Shown: piece after piece, positions 51,536 through 59,918 of the stretch
Layout of the letters: each line of letters opens with the position of its first letter
Numbering within the stretch: the stretch's first letter is position 1
Origin: JBMNMS01 sp050953445
Lineage (GTDB): Bacteria > Bacillota > Clostridia > Peptostreptococcales > Anaerovoracaceae
Direction: 5' to 3'
NCBI GenBank assembly: GCA_050953445.1
Contig: JBMNMS010000001.1
Span: 1,240,001 to 1,304,000 of the forward strand
Length of the DNA stretch: 64,000 nucleotides
Program-made: the position numbers and the translations under genes
The notes under the pieces: generated by a model
The model's database searches: none
What the model was told of the DNA's origin: nothing
What the model saw: the letters and a program-made list of their open reading frames with translations, nothing else

Positions 51536-52564
51536 ATGAAAAAGAAAATTATTTTAGCATTAGTATTGGCATTAGCGTTATTTGCTTTTGCCGCATGCGG
51601 AGAATCTACACCTTCTGAAGAGCCGGGTAATACTGAAGGAGGCACGGTAAAAACCGGTTTGGCGGTGGTAACAACCGCCGCAAAATCCGTTGAAGCAGGG
51701 GATAAAAATGGATTTGCCCAGGCTGATTCGACAATCGTAGCTGTTACTGTTGACGAGGATGGAATCATTACCAACTGTGTGATCGATAGTGCACAGACTC
51801 AGATTGAGTTTTCCAAGGACGGGAAAATCGTTTCCGATCTGGGCATGGTAGTACCTGGTAAGCAGGAACTTGGGAATGACTATGGCATGAAAAAGGCTTC
51901 ATCCATCGGAAAAGAGTGGAATGAGCAGGCGACGGCTTTATCTAATTACGTAATCGGAAAGACTGTAAACGAAGTTAAAGGCATTGCCATCAATAGCGAA
52001 GGTGGGCCTGCCGACGAAGATCTTGCCTCCTCGGTTACTGTTAGCATTGGGGGATACATTGATGCCATCGAAAAAGCCGTAGCAAATGCTAAAGACATGG
52101 GAGCATCAGCAGATGATACCCTTGGACTTGGTGTTGTAACAACCATTGACAAATCTGAGAATGCTGGTGATGAGGATGGGATTGCACAGGCTTATACAAA
52201 CTATGCAGCGGTTACCTTTGGTAAAGATGGCGTTATTACAAGCTGCATTATCGATGCATCCCAGGCAGAGGTTAAATTCTCTAAAGAGGGAAAAATCACC
52301 TCTGATTTGGCTGCGGCAATTAAAACCAAGAACGAAATGGGGGAAGCTTATGGCATGAAAAAGGCTTCGTCCATCGGAAAGGAGTGGAATGAGCAGGCGG
52401 AGGCCTTTGCTAAATATGTGGTTGGTAAAACCGTAAGCGAGGTTAAAGGCATTGCATTGACAGAGGATGGTTTGGCTGCTGATACAGATTTGGCGTCTTC
52501 TGTTACCGTTCATATAGGCCCTTTTATGGAAAACATTGAAAGGGCATTCAAAGCTGCAAAATAA
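51536..52564 (+). CDS. pplA: Tandem-domain flavin-accepting lipoprotein (PplA-like)
   Basis: A 342-residue lipoprotein. The signal peptide ends in the lipobox FAFAAC with Cys21 as lipid site. Then come two repeats of about 140 residues (40-185 and 195-340). Each has YGMKKASSIGKEWNEQA, identical in both, and DLASSVT (162-168 and 318-324). The latter fits the Asp-to-Thr frame of the ApbE flavinylation motif, DxxSGAT, with changes, so Thr168 and Thr324 are the predicted FMN sites. The ApbE enzyme lies directly downstream. In Listeria, PplA carries two FMN groups and passes electrons outward. AGGAGG precedes the ATG. Confidence 0.85.
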   Translation: MKKKIILALVLALALFAFAACGESTPSEEPGNTEGGTVKTGLAVVTTAAKSVEAGDKNGFAQADSTIVAVTVDEDGIITNCVIDSAQTQIEFSKDGKIVSDLGMVVPGKQELGNDYGMKKASSIGKEWNEQATALSNYVIGKTVNEVKGIAINSEGGPADEDLASSVTVSIGGYIDAIEKAVANAKDMGASADDTLGLGVVTTIDKSENAGDEDGIAQAYTNYAAVTFGKDGVITSCIIDASQAEVKFSKEGKITSDLAAAIKTKNEMGEAYGMKKASSIGKEWNEQAEAFAKYVVGKTVSEVKGIALTEDGLAADTDLASSVTVHIGPFMENIERAFKAAK

Positions 52565-52588
52565 GGGACACCTTTTAATGGATCAATA

Positions 52589-52618
52589 AGAGGTGGGTTA
52601 ACCCCACCTCTATAATTT
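52589..52618 (+). terminator. Hairpin between pplA and apbE, possible partial terminator
   Basis: AGAGGTGGG (52589-52597) pairs perfectly with CCCACCTCT (52603-52611) over a five-base loop, followed by a weak T-rich stretch (ATAATTTTA). It lies 24 bp after pplA and 21 bp before apbE and could reduce transcription into apbE or protect the pplA 3' end. Confidence 0.55.
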
Positions 52619-52632
52619 TAGGAGATAATATT

Positions 52633-53673
52633 TTGTTAAGAAAATCACTACCCATGCTGTTGGTGATGCTGATGATGTTTACCTTCATATCCTGTGACAG
52701 GCAAAAGGTTGCGAGATATGAAGGTGAATTCCTCCAGCTTTTCGATACAGCGACACGAATAATTGGATACACTGAAAGCAGGGATGCCTTCGAGGAATAT
52801 GTACAGCAATTTCATGATGAGTTGGAAAAATATCATCAGCTCTACGATATTTATAATGACTATCCAAACCTTAACAATATTAAAACCATCAATGACAATG
52901 CGGGGATAAAGCCTGTAAAAGTAGATGGAAAAATAATCGATCTTCTGGATTTTGGTAAGGAAATATATGAGGTCTCTGAGGGCCAGGTTAATATAGCCCT
53001 GGGAGCTGTATTGAAAATCTGGCATGAATATCGGGAAACAGCGATAAATAACCCGGAAAAAGCCAAGGTTCCTCCTATGGAAATTCTTATGTCTGCGGCG
53101 GAGCATATCGATATAGAAGATGTCATAATAGACAGGAAAAACAGCACCGTTTTTCTCAGGGATCCGGAGATGAGTATAGATGTGGGTGGTTTAGCAAAAG
53201 GATATGCTACAGAGCAGGCCGGTTTATTTATTCAACAAAAGGGTCTTAAGGATTGCCTCATAAGTGTCGGAGGGAATGTAAGATCTTTTGGTTATAAGGG
53301 GGATGGAAGGCAGCTTTGGAATATTGGGATACAGAATCCGGATATGGGAGAGGATGATCTGTATACGTTGCAAATCACCAATAAATCCCTTGTAACAAGC
53401 GGTGATTATATTAGATATTATACCGTTGACGGAAAAAGGTACCATCACATAATAGACCCAACAACTTTAATGCCATCAGATTATTTCAGGGCTGTCACCA
53501 TAGTCTGTGAGGATTCCGGTATGGCCGATGCGTTGTCTACCATGTTGTATAATATGCCCTATGAAAAAGGGCTTAAATACATTGAAAGCTTGGAGGATGC
53601 TCAGGCGGTGTGGATCTTCCCCGATGGGACTAAAAAATATAGCCAAGGTTTTGAAGAGATGTTAATGCAATAA
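52633..53673 (+). CDS. apbE: FAD:protein FMN transferase (ApbE/FmnB)
   Basis: Attaches FMN from FAD to threonine of target proteins on the outer face of the membrane. The 346-residue lipoprotein has a lipobox FTFISC with Cys21, then the ApbE core: GEFLQLFDTATRI near the start, GGLAKGYA near residue 185, SVGGNVRSFG near 210, and HHIIDPTT with its metal-site residues near 275. The start is TTG with TAGGAG upstream. It completes the seven-gene operon, and the lipoprotein just upstream is the evident substrate. It converges with the DtxR-family gene, leaving ten bases between. Confidence 0.93.
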   Translation: MLRKSLPMLLVMLMMFTFISCDRQKVARYEGEFLQLFDTATRIIGYTESRDAFEEYVQQFHDELEKYHQLYDIYNDYPNLNNIKTINDNAGIKPVKVDGKIIDLLDFGKEIYEVSEGQVNIALGAVLKIWHEYRETAINNPEKAKVPPMEILMSAAEHIDIEDVIIDRKNSTVFLRDPEMSIDVGGLAKGYATEQAGLFIQQKGLKDCLISVGGNVRSFGYKGDGRQLWNIGIQNPDMGEDDLYTLQITNKSLVTSGDYIRYYTVDGKRYHHIIDPTTLMPSDYFRAVTIVCEDSGMADALSTMLYNMPYEKGLKYIESLEDAQAVWIFPDGTKKYSQGFEEMLMQ

Positions 53674-53683
53674 ACGCTGTTTT

Positions 53684-54163
53684 TTATCCTTTCCCCGATC
53701 TGGCGCAGCCTTTGCAAGGGGAAGGCATTTGTCCTGTTTCAACAAAATACATAAACCTTTTTAAGAAATTGACTTCCTCATCACCGCAAGCCCGGATGTA
53801 TTCTACTATTCTCAATAGCCTTTCACGGGTTTCAGGCGACAGGTGATGCTCTATGCGACAGGCATCCTCTTCGGCCACTGATGGATCCAAACCCAGGACT
53901 TCGTGGAAAAAGGCAAATAGAAGTCGATGCCTATCGTAGACATCCTTACCTACCTTTATGCCTTTTTTCGTCAGCTCTATATGACCGTATTTTTCTTGCT
54001 CCACCAACCCCTTTTCCGAGAGGGTTCGTATGGCGGATACCACTGAGGGCATTTTCACCCCCATTGCCTGTGCCACATCCTTAACGCGGCATACCTTATC
54101 TTCCAGATGAATCAAGTATAATGTTTCAAGATAATCTTCTTCAGACTGGGAATAACCTGACAT
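53684..54163 (-). CDS. DtxR/MntR-family metal-dependent transcription regulator
   Basis: A 159-residue protein with an N-terminal winged helix (SEEDYLETLYLI, then VKDVAQAMGVKMPSVVSAIRTLSEKGLV), followed by the metal-binding and dimerisation region with DRHRLLFAFF and EEDACRIEHHLS. It ends in a CKGC motif, as in related clostridial regulators. It is the last gene after feoA-feoB-feoC on the minus strand, so it probably represses iron uptake when Fe(II) is plentiful. A box with DtxR-like symmetry at the feoA promoter supports this. TAGGAGG precedes the ATG. Confidence 0.88.
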   Translation of the reverse strand: MSGYSQSEEDYLETLYLIHLEDKVCRVKDVAQAMGVKMPSVVSAIRTLSEKGLVEQEKYGHIELTKKGIKVGKDVYDRHRLLFAFFHEVLGLDPSVAEEDACRIEHHLSPETRERLLRIVEYIRACGDEEVNFLKRFMYFVETGQMPSPCKGCARSGKG

Positions 54164-54234
54164 AGATACTACCTCCTACTTACCTTTTCATCCATTTTCA
54201 CCTGATAGCTGCGGCTACATATATGGGTTCGGGT

Positions 54235-54495
54235 TTATGGATGAATCTTTTTGATGGCCTCATCAGAAAGCCTGAAAGTCTTTATTATGTCTTTGTTGCA
54301 GCTCTTTGCAAAGGGGCATTTTCCACAGTACTCTGCACATCCCACACTGGTTTTATCTTCTATCAGGTAGCCCATCCTTAAAAGCTGAAGGATTCCGTCA
54401 TCGACAACCTCTTTGCTCACATTAAGATCGGTAGCCAGTTGGGATCTGGAAATATACCCTGTTTTATCAATGCTGTGCAATATATCCTTTAACAT
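54235..54495 (-). CDS. feoC: FeoC-like winged-helix protein with a four-Cys cluster
   Basis: An 86-residue protein. An N-terminal winged helix (residues 1-48) is followed by Cys53-x3-Cys57-x2-Cys60-x5-Cys66, a spacing suited to an iron-sulfur cluster, with CPFAKSC typical of FeoC-like proteins. FeoC is thought to tune FeoB levels or the feo promoter. The frame is open upstream through feoB as far as 54945, but the ATG at 54495 starts MLKDILHSIDK with GGGAG before it and leaves 14 bp after feoB. Confidence 0.85.
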   Translation of the reverse strand: MLKDILHSIDKTGYISRSQLATDLNVSKEVVDDGILQLLRMGYLIEDKTSVGCAEYCGKCPFAKSCNKDIIKTFRLSDEAIKKIHP

Positions 54496-54509
54496 GGAAT
54501 CACTCCCCT

Positions 54510-56528
54510 TTATGCAAATCCCAGAAGGGAACCTATTTGGAAAATTAAAACTGCAACAAACCATCCTATTGCAAAGGTATAAAGAGCCATGAACAAAGGC
54601 CATTTTATGGAGTTGGTTTCCTTGGCAACAGTGCTGAGGGTGGCCACGCATGGTGTGTAAAGCAGAGTCATGGCCATATATGATAATGCCGTTAACGGAG
54701 TGAAGTGCATTTGAATGGCATTCACCAAGACAACACCTTCCTCCATATATTGTCCGGCATAAAGCATCCCCAATGTGCCGACCACCGCTTCCTTGGCAGG
54801 GATTCCTGCAAACAGGGCAACGGATTCCTGCCAGGTGCCGAACCCTGCAGCTGCGAAAATAGGGGCAATCAGTTCTCCTATCCTGCCAAGAATACTGGCT
54901 TGACTGTACGGTTCTGCCGATGCAGGTAACACGGCCAACAGCCAAAGCAAGGTGATGACAAGGAATATAATGGTTCCTGCTTTTTTTATAAATCCCGAAA
55001 CATTATCCCACATGTTCAAAAGTACATTCTTAATGGTGGGTATCCGGTAGGGAGGGAATTCCATTATGAAATAGGAGGACTCCCCTTTGAAAAGGGTCTT
55101 ATTGAAGATTTTTGCCATAATCAGGGCAACAATTATACCGAATGTGTAAATGCCAAAAAGTATCAGTCCCCCGTGACTTGGGAAGAAGGCTGCAATAAAT
55201 ATTGAATAGATTGGTATCTTAGCTCCACAAGACATAAAAGGATTGATTAACGTTGTTATCATTCTGTCCTTTTTATTATCCAGAGTTCTTGCTGACATTA
55301 TGCCGGGAACATTACAACCGAAACCGATTATCAAGGATACGAAAGCTTTTCCCTGCAGACCTAACCTTCGCATCAATTCATCCCAAACATATGCAGCCCT
55401 CGCCATATATCCGCTGTCCTCTAAAAAACCTAGTAGCAGATACAGAACCGTAATTATTGGAACGAACTCTATGACAGCACCTACACCATTGATAACACCT
55501 TCAATCATAAAGGATACCAGCCATCCCGGGGCATTGGCAAAGGTTAAATATCTTTCCAACAATCCACCGATGCCATCGATTAATGCTGCGGCAACACTCC
55601 CCAACATTCCTTCACCTATGACAAAGGTAAGCTGAAAAACAACCATCATAATGACAGCAAAGGCAGGGATACCTAAATATTTATTTGTAAGGACACGATC
55701 AATTTTGTCGGTTATTGTGACAGTTTCCTCCATGGGCCTTATTACGGTACCGTCGGCGGCTTTATGGGCGAAGGCGTACCTGGAATCTATAATATCCAGC
55801 TCAAAGCTTTCACCGGTATGGAATTTGAAAAAATTATCAATGTATTTGACAGCTTGTCCATCCACATCCAACTTTTTGACTTTTTTTAAGATTTCCTTAT
55901 CCCCTTCGACTACCTTTAGAGCAACCCATCTGGCGGGATAGGGGAGATCTATTCCTTCGATAGCCTTTTCTATGTGCTCCACATGATGCTCCACAGAATC
56001 ATTATACTTAATCGGGCTGGACATTGAAGGAGCTTCCTCTATCATTTCGATAGCCTTTGCTATGACAAGATCCACACCTTTCTCTTTAGCAGCGATGGTG
56101 GGAATTACGGGAACGCCTAATTTCTTTGACAGTCCTTCCACGTCGAAGCGGATGTCCCTTTTTTCCGCCTCGTCAACCATATTAAGTGCTATTACTATAT
56201 TTTTCTCCATTTCAAGTAACTGAGTGGTAAGATACAGGTTTCTTTCTATATTCCCTGCATCTACCACATTGATAATCACGTCTGCATCCCCTGTAAGTAT
56301 ATAATCTCTGGCAACTACCTCATCTTCTGAAAAGGCTCCCAGACTATAGGTTCCAGGAAGATCTATTATGTGGTATTGTTTCCCTTCATATTTAAGGATG
56401 CCTTCTTTTTTTTCTACGGTAACACCGGGCCAATTTCCCACGTGCTGGTTTGATCCGGTAAGTGCGTTGAAAAATGTTGTTTTACCGCTATTGGGATTGC
56501 CCACAAGGGCCATAGTTATATTCTTCAT
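54510..56528 (-). CDS. feoB: Ferrous iron transport protein B
   Basis: Main Fe(II) permease of anaerobes. The 672 residues start with a G domain (GNPNSGKTT at 10-18, DLPG, NMVD) and then a GDI region, followed by the membrane part with about ten segments in two Gate motifs; the cysteine-bearing GFGCNVPG and SCGAKIPIY segments line the pathway. The gene lies between feoA and feoC. Its expression is probably controlled by the DtxR-family gene downstream and by the operator before feoA. Confidence 0.97.
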   Translation of the reverse strand: MKNITMALVGNPNSGKTTFFNALTGSNQHVGNWPGVTVEKKEGILKYEGKQYHIIDLPGTYSLGAFSEDEVVARDYILTGDADVIINVVDAGNIERNLYLTTQLLEMEKNIVIALNMVDEAEKRDIRFDVEGLSKKLGVPVIPTIAAKEKGVDLVIAKAIEMIEEAPSMSSPIKYNDSVEHHVEHIEKAIEGIDLPYPARWVALKVVEGDKEILKKVKKLDVDGQAVKYIDNFFKFHTGESFELDIIDSRYAFAHKAADGTVIRPMEETVTITDKIDRVLTNKYLGIPAFAVIMMVVFQLTFVIGEGMLGSVAAALIDGIGGLLERYLTFANAPGWLVSFMIEGVINGVGAVIEFVPIITVLYLLLGFLEDSGYMARAAYVWDELMRRLGLQGKAFVSLIIGFGCNVPGIMSARTLDNKKDRMITTLINPFMSCGAKIPIYSIFIAAFFPSHGGLILFGIYTFGIIVALIMAKIFNKTLFKGESSYFIMEFPPYRIPTIKNVLLNMWDNVSGFIKKAGTIIFLVITLLWLLAVLPASAEPYSQASILGRIGELIAPIFAAAGFGTWQESVALFAGIPAKEAVVGTLGMLYAGQYMEEGVVLVNAIQMHFTPLTALSYMAMTLLYTPCVATLSTVAKETNSIKWPLFMALYTFAIGWFVAVLIFQIGSLLGFA

Positions 56529-56567
56529 TAAATCGTCCTCATTAATTAAAAGATTTTAAATGAATTA

Positions 56568-56813
56568 TCAGACTGCCTTTCCATGAGGCACCCTTATATC
56601 CAATTCAATTTTTTCTGCCAGGCCCCGTCCCAAAGCTACCTTGTTTCCTGCCAAGGAGACTATGACCGGACCGGAGTCATTTTTGATTACCCTTACAGGT
56701 GCACCGGTGTTAAAGCCCATTTCATATAATCTTCTGGTTGCGGTTTTCCCGGCATTGATCAATTTGACATTTCCCATGTCGCCTTTTTTTAGTGTGAGTA
56801 ATCCTTTGGCCAT
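56568..56813 (-). CDS. feoA: Ferrous iron transport protein A
   Basis: Small SH3-like cytoplasmic protein that assists FeoB. The 81 residues have the family pattern: LKKGDMGNVKLINAGKTATRRLYEMGF near the start and IVSLAGNKVALGRGLAEKI near the end. The frame extends eight codons upstream, but the ATG at 56813 has AAAGGAGG seven bases before it. It is the first gene of the feo operon. Confidence 0.92.
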   Translation of the reverse strand: MAKGLLTLKKGDMGNVKLINAGKTATRRLYEMGFNTGAPVRVIKNDSGPVIVSLAGNKVALGRGLAEKIELDIRVPHGKAV

Positions 56814-56854
56814 TTTATTGCCTCCTTTCACAAACATTACCTTAAACTAATTTT

Positions 56855-56906
56855 GTTAGCTTAGACTAACTAAGTTAAGTATAGCTATATTTTTCTATTT
56901 TGTCAA
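56855..56906 (-). promoter_or_regulatory. feo promoter with DtxR/IdeR-like operator
   Basis: On the minus strand TTGACA (56901-56906) and TATACT (56878-56883) are 17 bp apart. Directly downstream, at 56855-56876, the minus strand reads TTAGTTAGTCTAAGCTAAC, close to the IdeR/DtxR box TTAGGTTAGGCTAACCTAA. A repressor there would block the start point. The regulator is probably the DtxR-family gene at the end of this operon. Confidence 0.7.
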
Positions 56907-56950
56907 CAGTTTTTTTGAAGGTTGTGTAAATCATGGAATCCTTGAAAATC

Positions 56951-56979
56951 GTGACAAAGTAGGTGTTGTGTGATAAAAT
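56951..56979 (+). promoter_or_regulatory. Promoter of the efflux genes
   Basis: GTGACA (56951-56956) and TAAAAT (56974-56979) are 17 bp apart, 70 bp before the membrane-fusion protein start, and point away from the feo promoter. Confidence 0.6.
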
Positions 56980-57049
56980 TTATTGATAAAAAAAGATATT
57001 ATTTTGCCTTTATGGTCGAATAAAATGAAAAGATTGAGGTAACCCAGCT

Positions 57050-58177
57050 ATGAGTGGTAAAGGGTACAACAAAAATAAATATGGCAGATCCTTTTCAGCA
57101 TTGCTTTTTTTTATGTCTCTGACATTGTTGTTTTTCACCGGCTGTTCGGATCAGGTGGGCGGGGAGCCTATTATGGTAGCTGAAGCGGGAATAAAGGCCT
57201 TAGAAGTAAATGTCAGGATAACAAACAATCTGTCCCCTGATGAACCTATTAGTATTTCCGCAAAAATGGGAGGAAAGGTAAGGGAGGTTAATTTTCAGGT
57301 GGGGGATAGCGTTTCCAAAGGACAAACCTTAGTGGTACTTGATACAACCGAATTGGAGGCAAGGCTTGATGCGGCAAAAAAAAACTACGAGGGTGCCTTG
57401 GCTAAAACGAAAACGGCCAAGGAGGCGATGGATGGAGCTGCAATAAACCTGGAGCGCATGCAGGCCCTGTATGATGAAGGTGCCGTTGCCTTGATAAAGG
57501 TGAATCAGGCCCGGTCTGAATATGACAGCGCAAGACAGGTTTATAATAGAGCAAACAATACCTTAACCCAGGCGAAAACGTCGGTAGATGGCGTGTTATC
57601 CCAATTAGCCAACGCAAATGTAACAAGTCCGATTAGCGGCCTTATCGTCTCTAAAGATATTGGGGCAGGTGAGGTGGCCTCACCTGGCGTATCCATCGGA
57701 GCGGTGGCTGACATCTCCAAGTTGAAGCTAAAAGGCAGTGTTGAGCATGATTTGTTTCCATTTATAGAGGAGGATCAGGTAATGGAGGTAACTGTCGACC
57801 AATTTCCCGAAAATGTATACGAAGGCAACATTACACGTTTAGGACCAATTACGGTGGGGAGTGGCAACTACTATCCCATAGAAATCACCATAGACAATCC
57901 GGGGGAGCTAACGGTGGGGATGAAGGCCCGTACGGGAATGACAATAATCAGGGATCTTGGAATAGTAGTACCTTCTTCTGCAATAGTAGAGGTTAAGGGG
58001 CAGATGTTTTTGTATGTGGTTCAGGGGGAAGTGGTGCATAGACGCCCTGTGGAATTGGGATTCAGCAATGGAGATGATGTTGAGATTGCCCGGGGGATAA
58101 AGCAGGGGGAAATGGTTGCAATTTCAAATGTACATAAATTGAAGGATAATATGAGGGTTAACCTTTCGGAGGAATAG
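57050..58177 (+). CDS. Membrane-fusion (HlyD-type) lipoprotein
   Basis: Efflux periplasmic-adaptor-like protein of 375 residues. Lipobox LFFTGC marks a lipoprotein, with lipid at about Cys32. The barrel-sandwich halves are MGGKVREVNFQVGDSVSKGQTLVVLD and SPISGLIVSKDIGAGEVASPG, separated by a coiled-coil hairpin of about 90 residues rich in Ala/Lys/Gln. Two ABC exporter halves follow at 7 bp, so the three likely form one exporter. Gram-positives have no outer membrane, so the adaptor would act at the wall side. Substrate unknown. Confidence 0.88.
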   Translation: MSGKGYNKNKYGRSFSALLFFMSLTLLFFTGCSDQVGGEPIMVAEAGIKALEVNVRITNNLSPDEPISISAKMGGKVREVNFQVGDSVSKGQTLVVLDTTELEARLDAAKKNYEGALAKTKTAKEAMDGAAINLERMQALYDEGAVALIKVNQARSEYDSARQVYNRANNTLTQAKTSVDGVLSQLANANVTSPISGLIVSKDIGAGEVASPGVSIGAVADISKLKLKGSVEHDLFPFIEEDQVMEVTVDQFPENVYEGNITRLGPITVGSGNYYPIEITIDNPGELTVGMKARTGMTIIRDLGIVVPSSAIVEVKGQMFLYVVQGEVVHRRPVELGFSNGDDVEIARGIKQGEMVAISNVHKLKDNMRVNLSEE

Positions 58178-58184
58178 GAGATAT

Positions 58185-59918
58185 ATGTTAAAACTAGGGT
58201 GTTACTTAAAAAGATTCTGTGTTTTGGTATTCATAGCCATAGGATTTATGGCTTTCCAGGCTGTTGCTGAACTTTCGCTGCCTAAGGTTATGGCGGATAT
58301 GGTTAATCACGGTATGCAGGCAGGTGATATAAACTATGTGCTAAAGAGAGGCCCGACAATGATCGGACTGGCGCTTTTTAGTGCCCTATCCTCCATAGGA
58401 GGAAGTTTTTTTGCTGCACGAGTGGCGGCTGGCGTAGGCCGTGATTTAAGAAGGGATATTTTCAAAAAGGTTACGGATATTTCGTTAGATGAGTTCCAAG
58501 AGATTGGAGCTGCTTCGCTTATAACGAGGAATACCAATGATATTACGCAAATCCAAAACATCCTGGTAATAATGTTCAGATTTATGATCTATTCTCCCCT
58601 TATGTGTATCGGGGGAATCGTAATGGCATATACGGTGGATAACGGGCTTACCAAAATATTGGCCTATGTTTTGCCATTAATGTTGTTATTTATCATAGGA
58701 ATATCAATCTATATAATGCCCATGTTCACAAGGCTGCAAAAGTATGTGGACAGACTAAACATGATAGTCAGGGAAAACCTTATAGGTATAAGGGTCATAA
58801 GGGCATTTAACAGACAAGAATATGAAAGAAACAGATTCGATGAAGCTAATAAGGACTTGACTGATCTTGCGATAAGAATAAACAAAGTCATGGCAGCTAC
58901 CATGCCTGTGGTAATGCTTTTTATGAATGTCAGCGCCTTATTAATCGTGTGGTTTGGTGGGCTTCGTGCATCTTATGGTGATATTGAAGTTGGCAGCATT
59001 ATGGCATTTCTTCAATATGCGATGCAAATAATGTTCAGTATAGTAATGATGATGATGATGTTTGTTATGCTTCCGAGAGCGGAAGCCTCAGCAGTGCGAA
59101 TAAACCAGGTTTTAAATCTTGAAAACACAGTTTTAGATGAGGGAATCCAAATACCCCTGGAAAGGGATGGCAAGGTGGAATTCATCGATGTAACATATAG
59201 GTATAAAGGGGCGGAGGAACCGGCTTTACAGGGAATCAGCTTTACAGCTGAGCCGGGGCAGGTTACTGCGATTATAGGGGGTACCGGATCGGGTAAGACC
59301 ACCTTGGTAAGTTTAATACCCAGATTGTACGATGTGGAATCGGGAAGTGTGAAGGTAAATGGTATAGATGTCAGGGAGCAGCCGCTTAAGGTTTTGAGAA
59401 ACAGTCTGGGGTTTGTTTCTCAAAAAGCTACTTTGTTTTCCGGATCCATTTCGGATAATATTAGGTATGGCAAAGAAAATGCCACCGATGAAGAGGTTCG
59501 ACGGGCTGCACGGATTGCCCAGGCAGACGGTTTCATTGAGGAAATGGCGGAGGGATATGATTCCATCATTGCGCAAGGGGGGACAAATGTATCAGGTGGA
59601 CAGAAACAGAGAATATCGATAGCAAGAGTTCTTTTACGGAAACCCCAGATATATGTGTTCGATGATAGCTTTTCAGCCTTAGATTTTAAAACTGATGCAA
59701 ACCTGCGAAAGGCATTAAAGGATGAGGCCAGGGGGGCCACTCAGATAGTGATAGCACAGAGGATAAGCACAATAATGGATGCGGATAAGATTATCGTTTT
59801 AGATGAGGGGCGAATTGCAGGGAAGGGAACCCATAAGGAGCTTATGAAAACTTGCCGTATTTATAGAGAAATAGCAAAATCCCAGCTATCAGAGGAGGAA
59901 CTGGACCATGAACAATAA
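58185..59918 (+). CDS. ABC exporter half, degenerate ATPase site
   Basis: Type IV ABC exporter half of 577 residues: six membrane segments in residues 1-310, then an ATPase domain with Walker A GGTGSGKTT (~363-371), signature VSGGQKQRIS and Walker B YVFDDSFSALD. The residue after the Walker B Asp is Asp494, not the catalytic Glu, as in the degenerate site of heterodimeric exporters such as BmrC or TM287. Its stop overlaps the next gene by 11 bases. It is the weaker half of a pair that probably exports a drug, peptide or lipid. Confidence 0.92.
   Translation: MLKLGCYLKRFCVLVFIAIGFMAFQAVAELSLPKVMADMVNHGMQAGDINYVLKRGPTMIGLALFSALSSIGGSFFAARVAAGVGRDLRRDIFKKVTDISLDEFQEIGAASLITRNTNDITQIQNILVIMFRFMIYSPLMCIGGIVMAYTVDNGLTKILAYVLPLMLLFIIGISIYIMPMFTRLQKYVDRLNMIVRENLIGIRVIRAFNRQEYERNRFDEANKDLTDLAIRINKVMAATMPVVMLFMNVSALLIVWFGGLRASYGDIEVGSIMAFLQYAMQIMFSIVMMMMMFVMLPRAEASAVRINQVLNLENTVLDEGIQIPLERDGKVEFIDVTYRYKGAEEPALQGISFTAEPGQVTAIIGGTGSGKTTLVSLIPRLYDVESGSVKVNGIDVREQPLKVLRNSLGFVSQKATLFSGSISDNIRYGKENATDEEVRRAARIAQADGFIEEMAEGYDSIIAQGGTNVSGGQKQRISIARVLLRKPQIYVFDDSFSALDFKTDANLRKALKDEARGATQIVIAQRISTIMDADKIIVLDEGRIAGKGTHKELMKTCRIYREIAKSQLSEEELDHEQ

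Noticed and set aside
54496..54945. Upstream extension of the feoC frame through feoB
   Set aside because: It is the shadow of feoB; the true ATG at 54495 has its own ribosome binding site.
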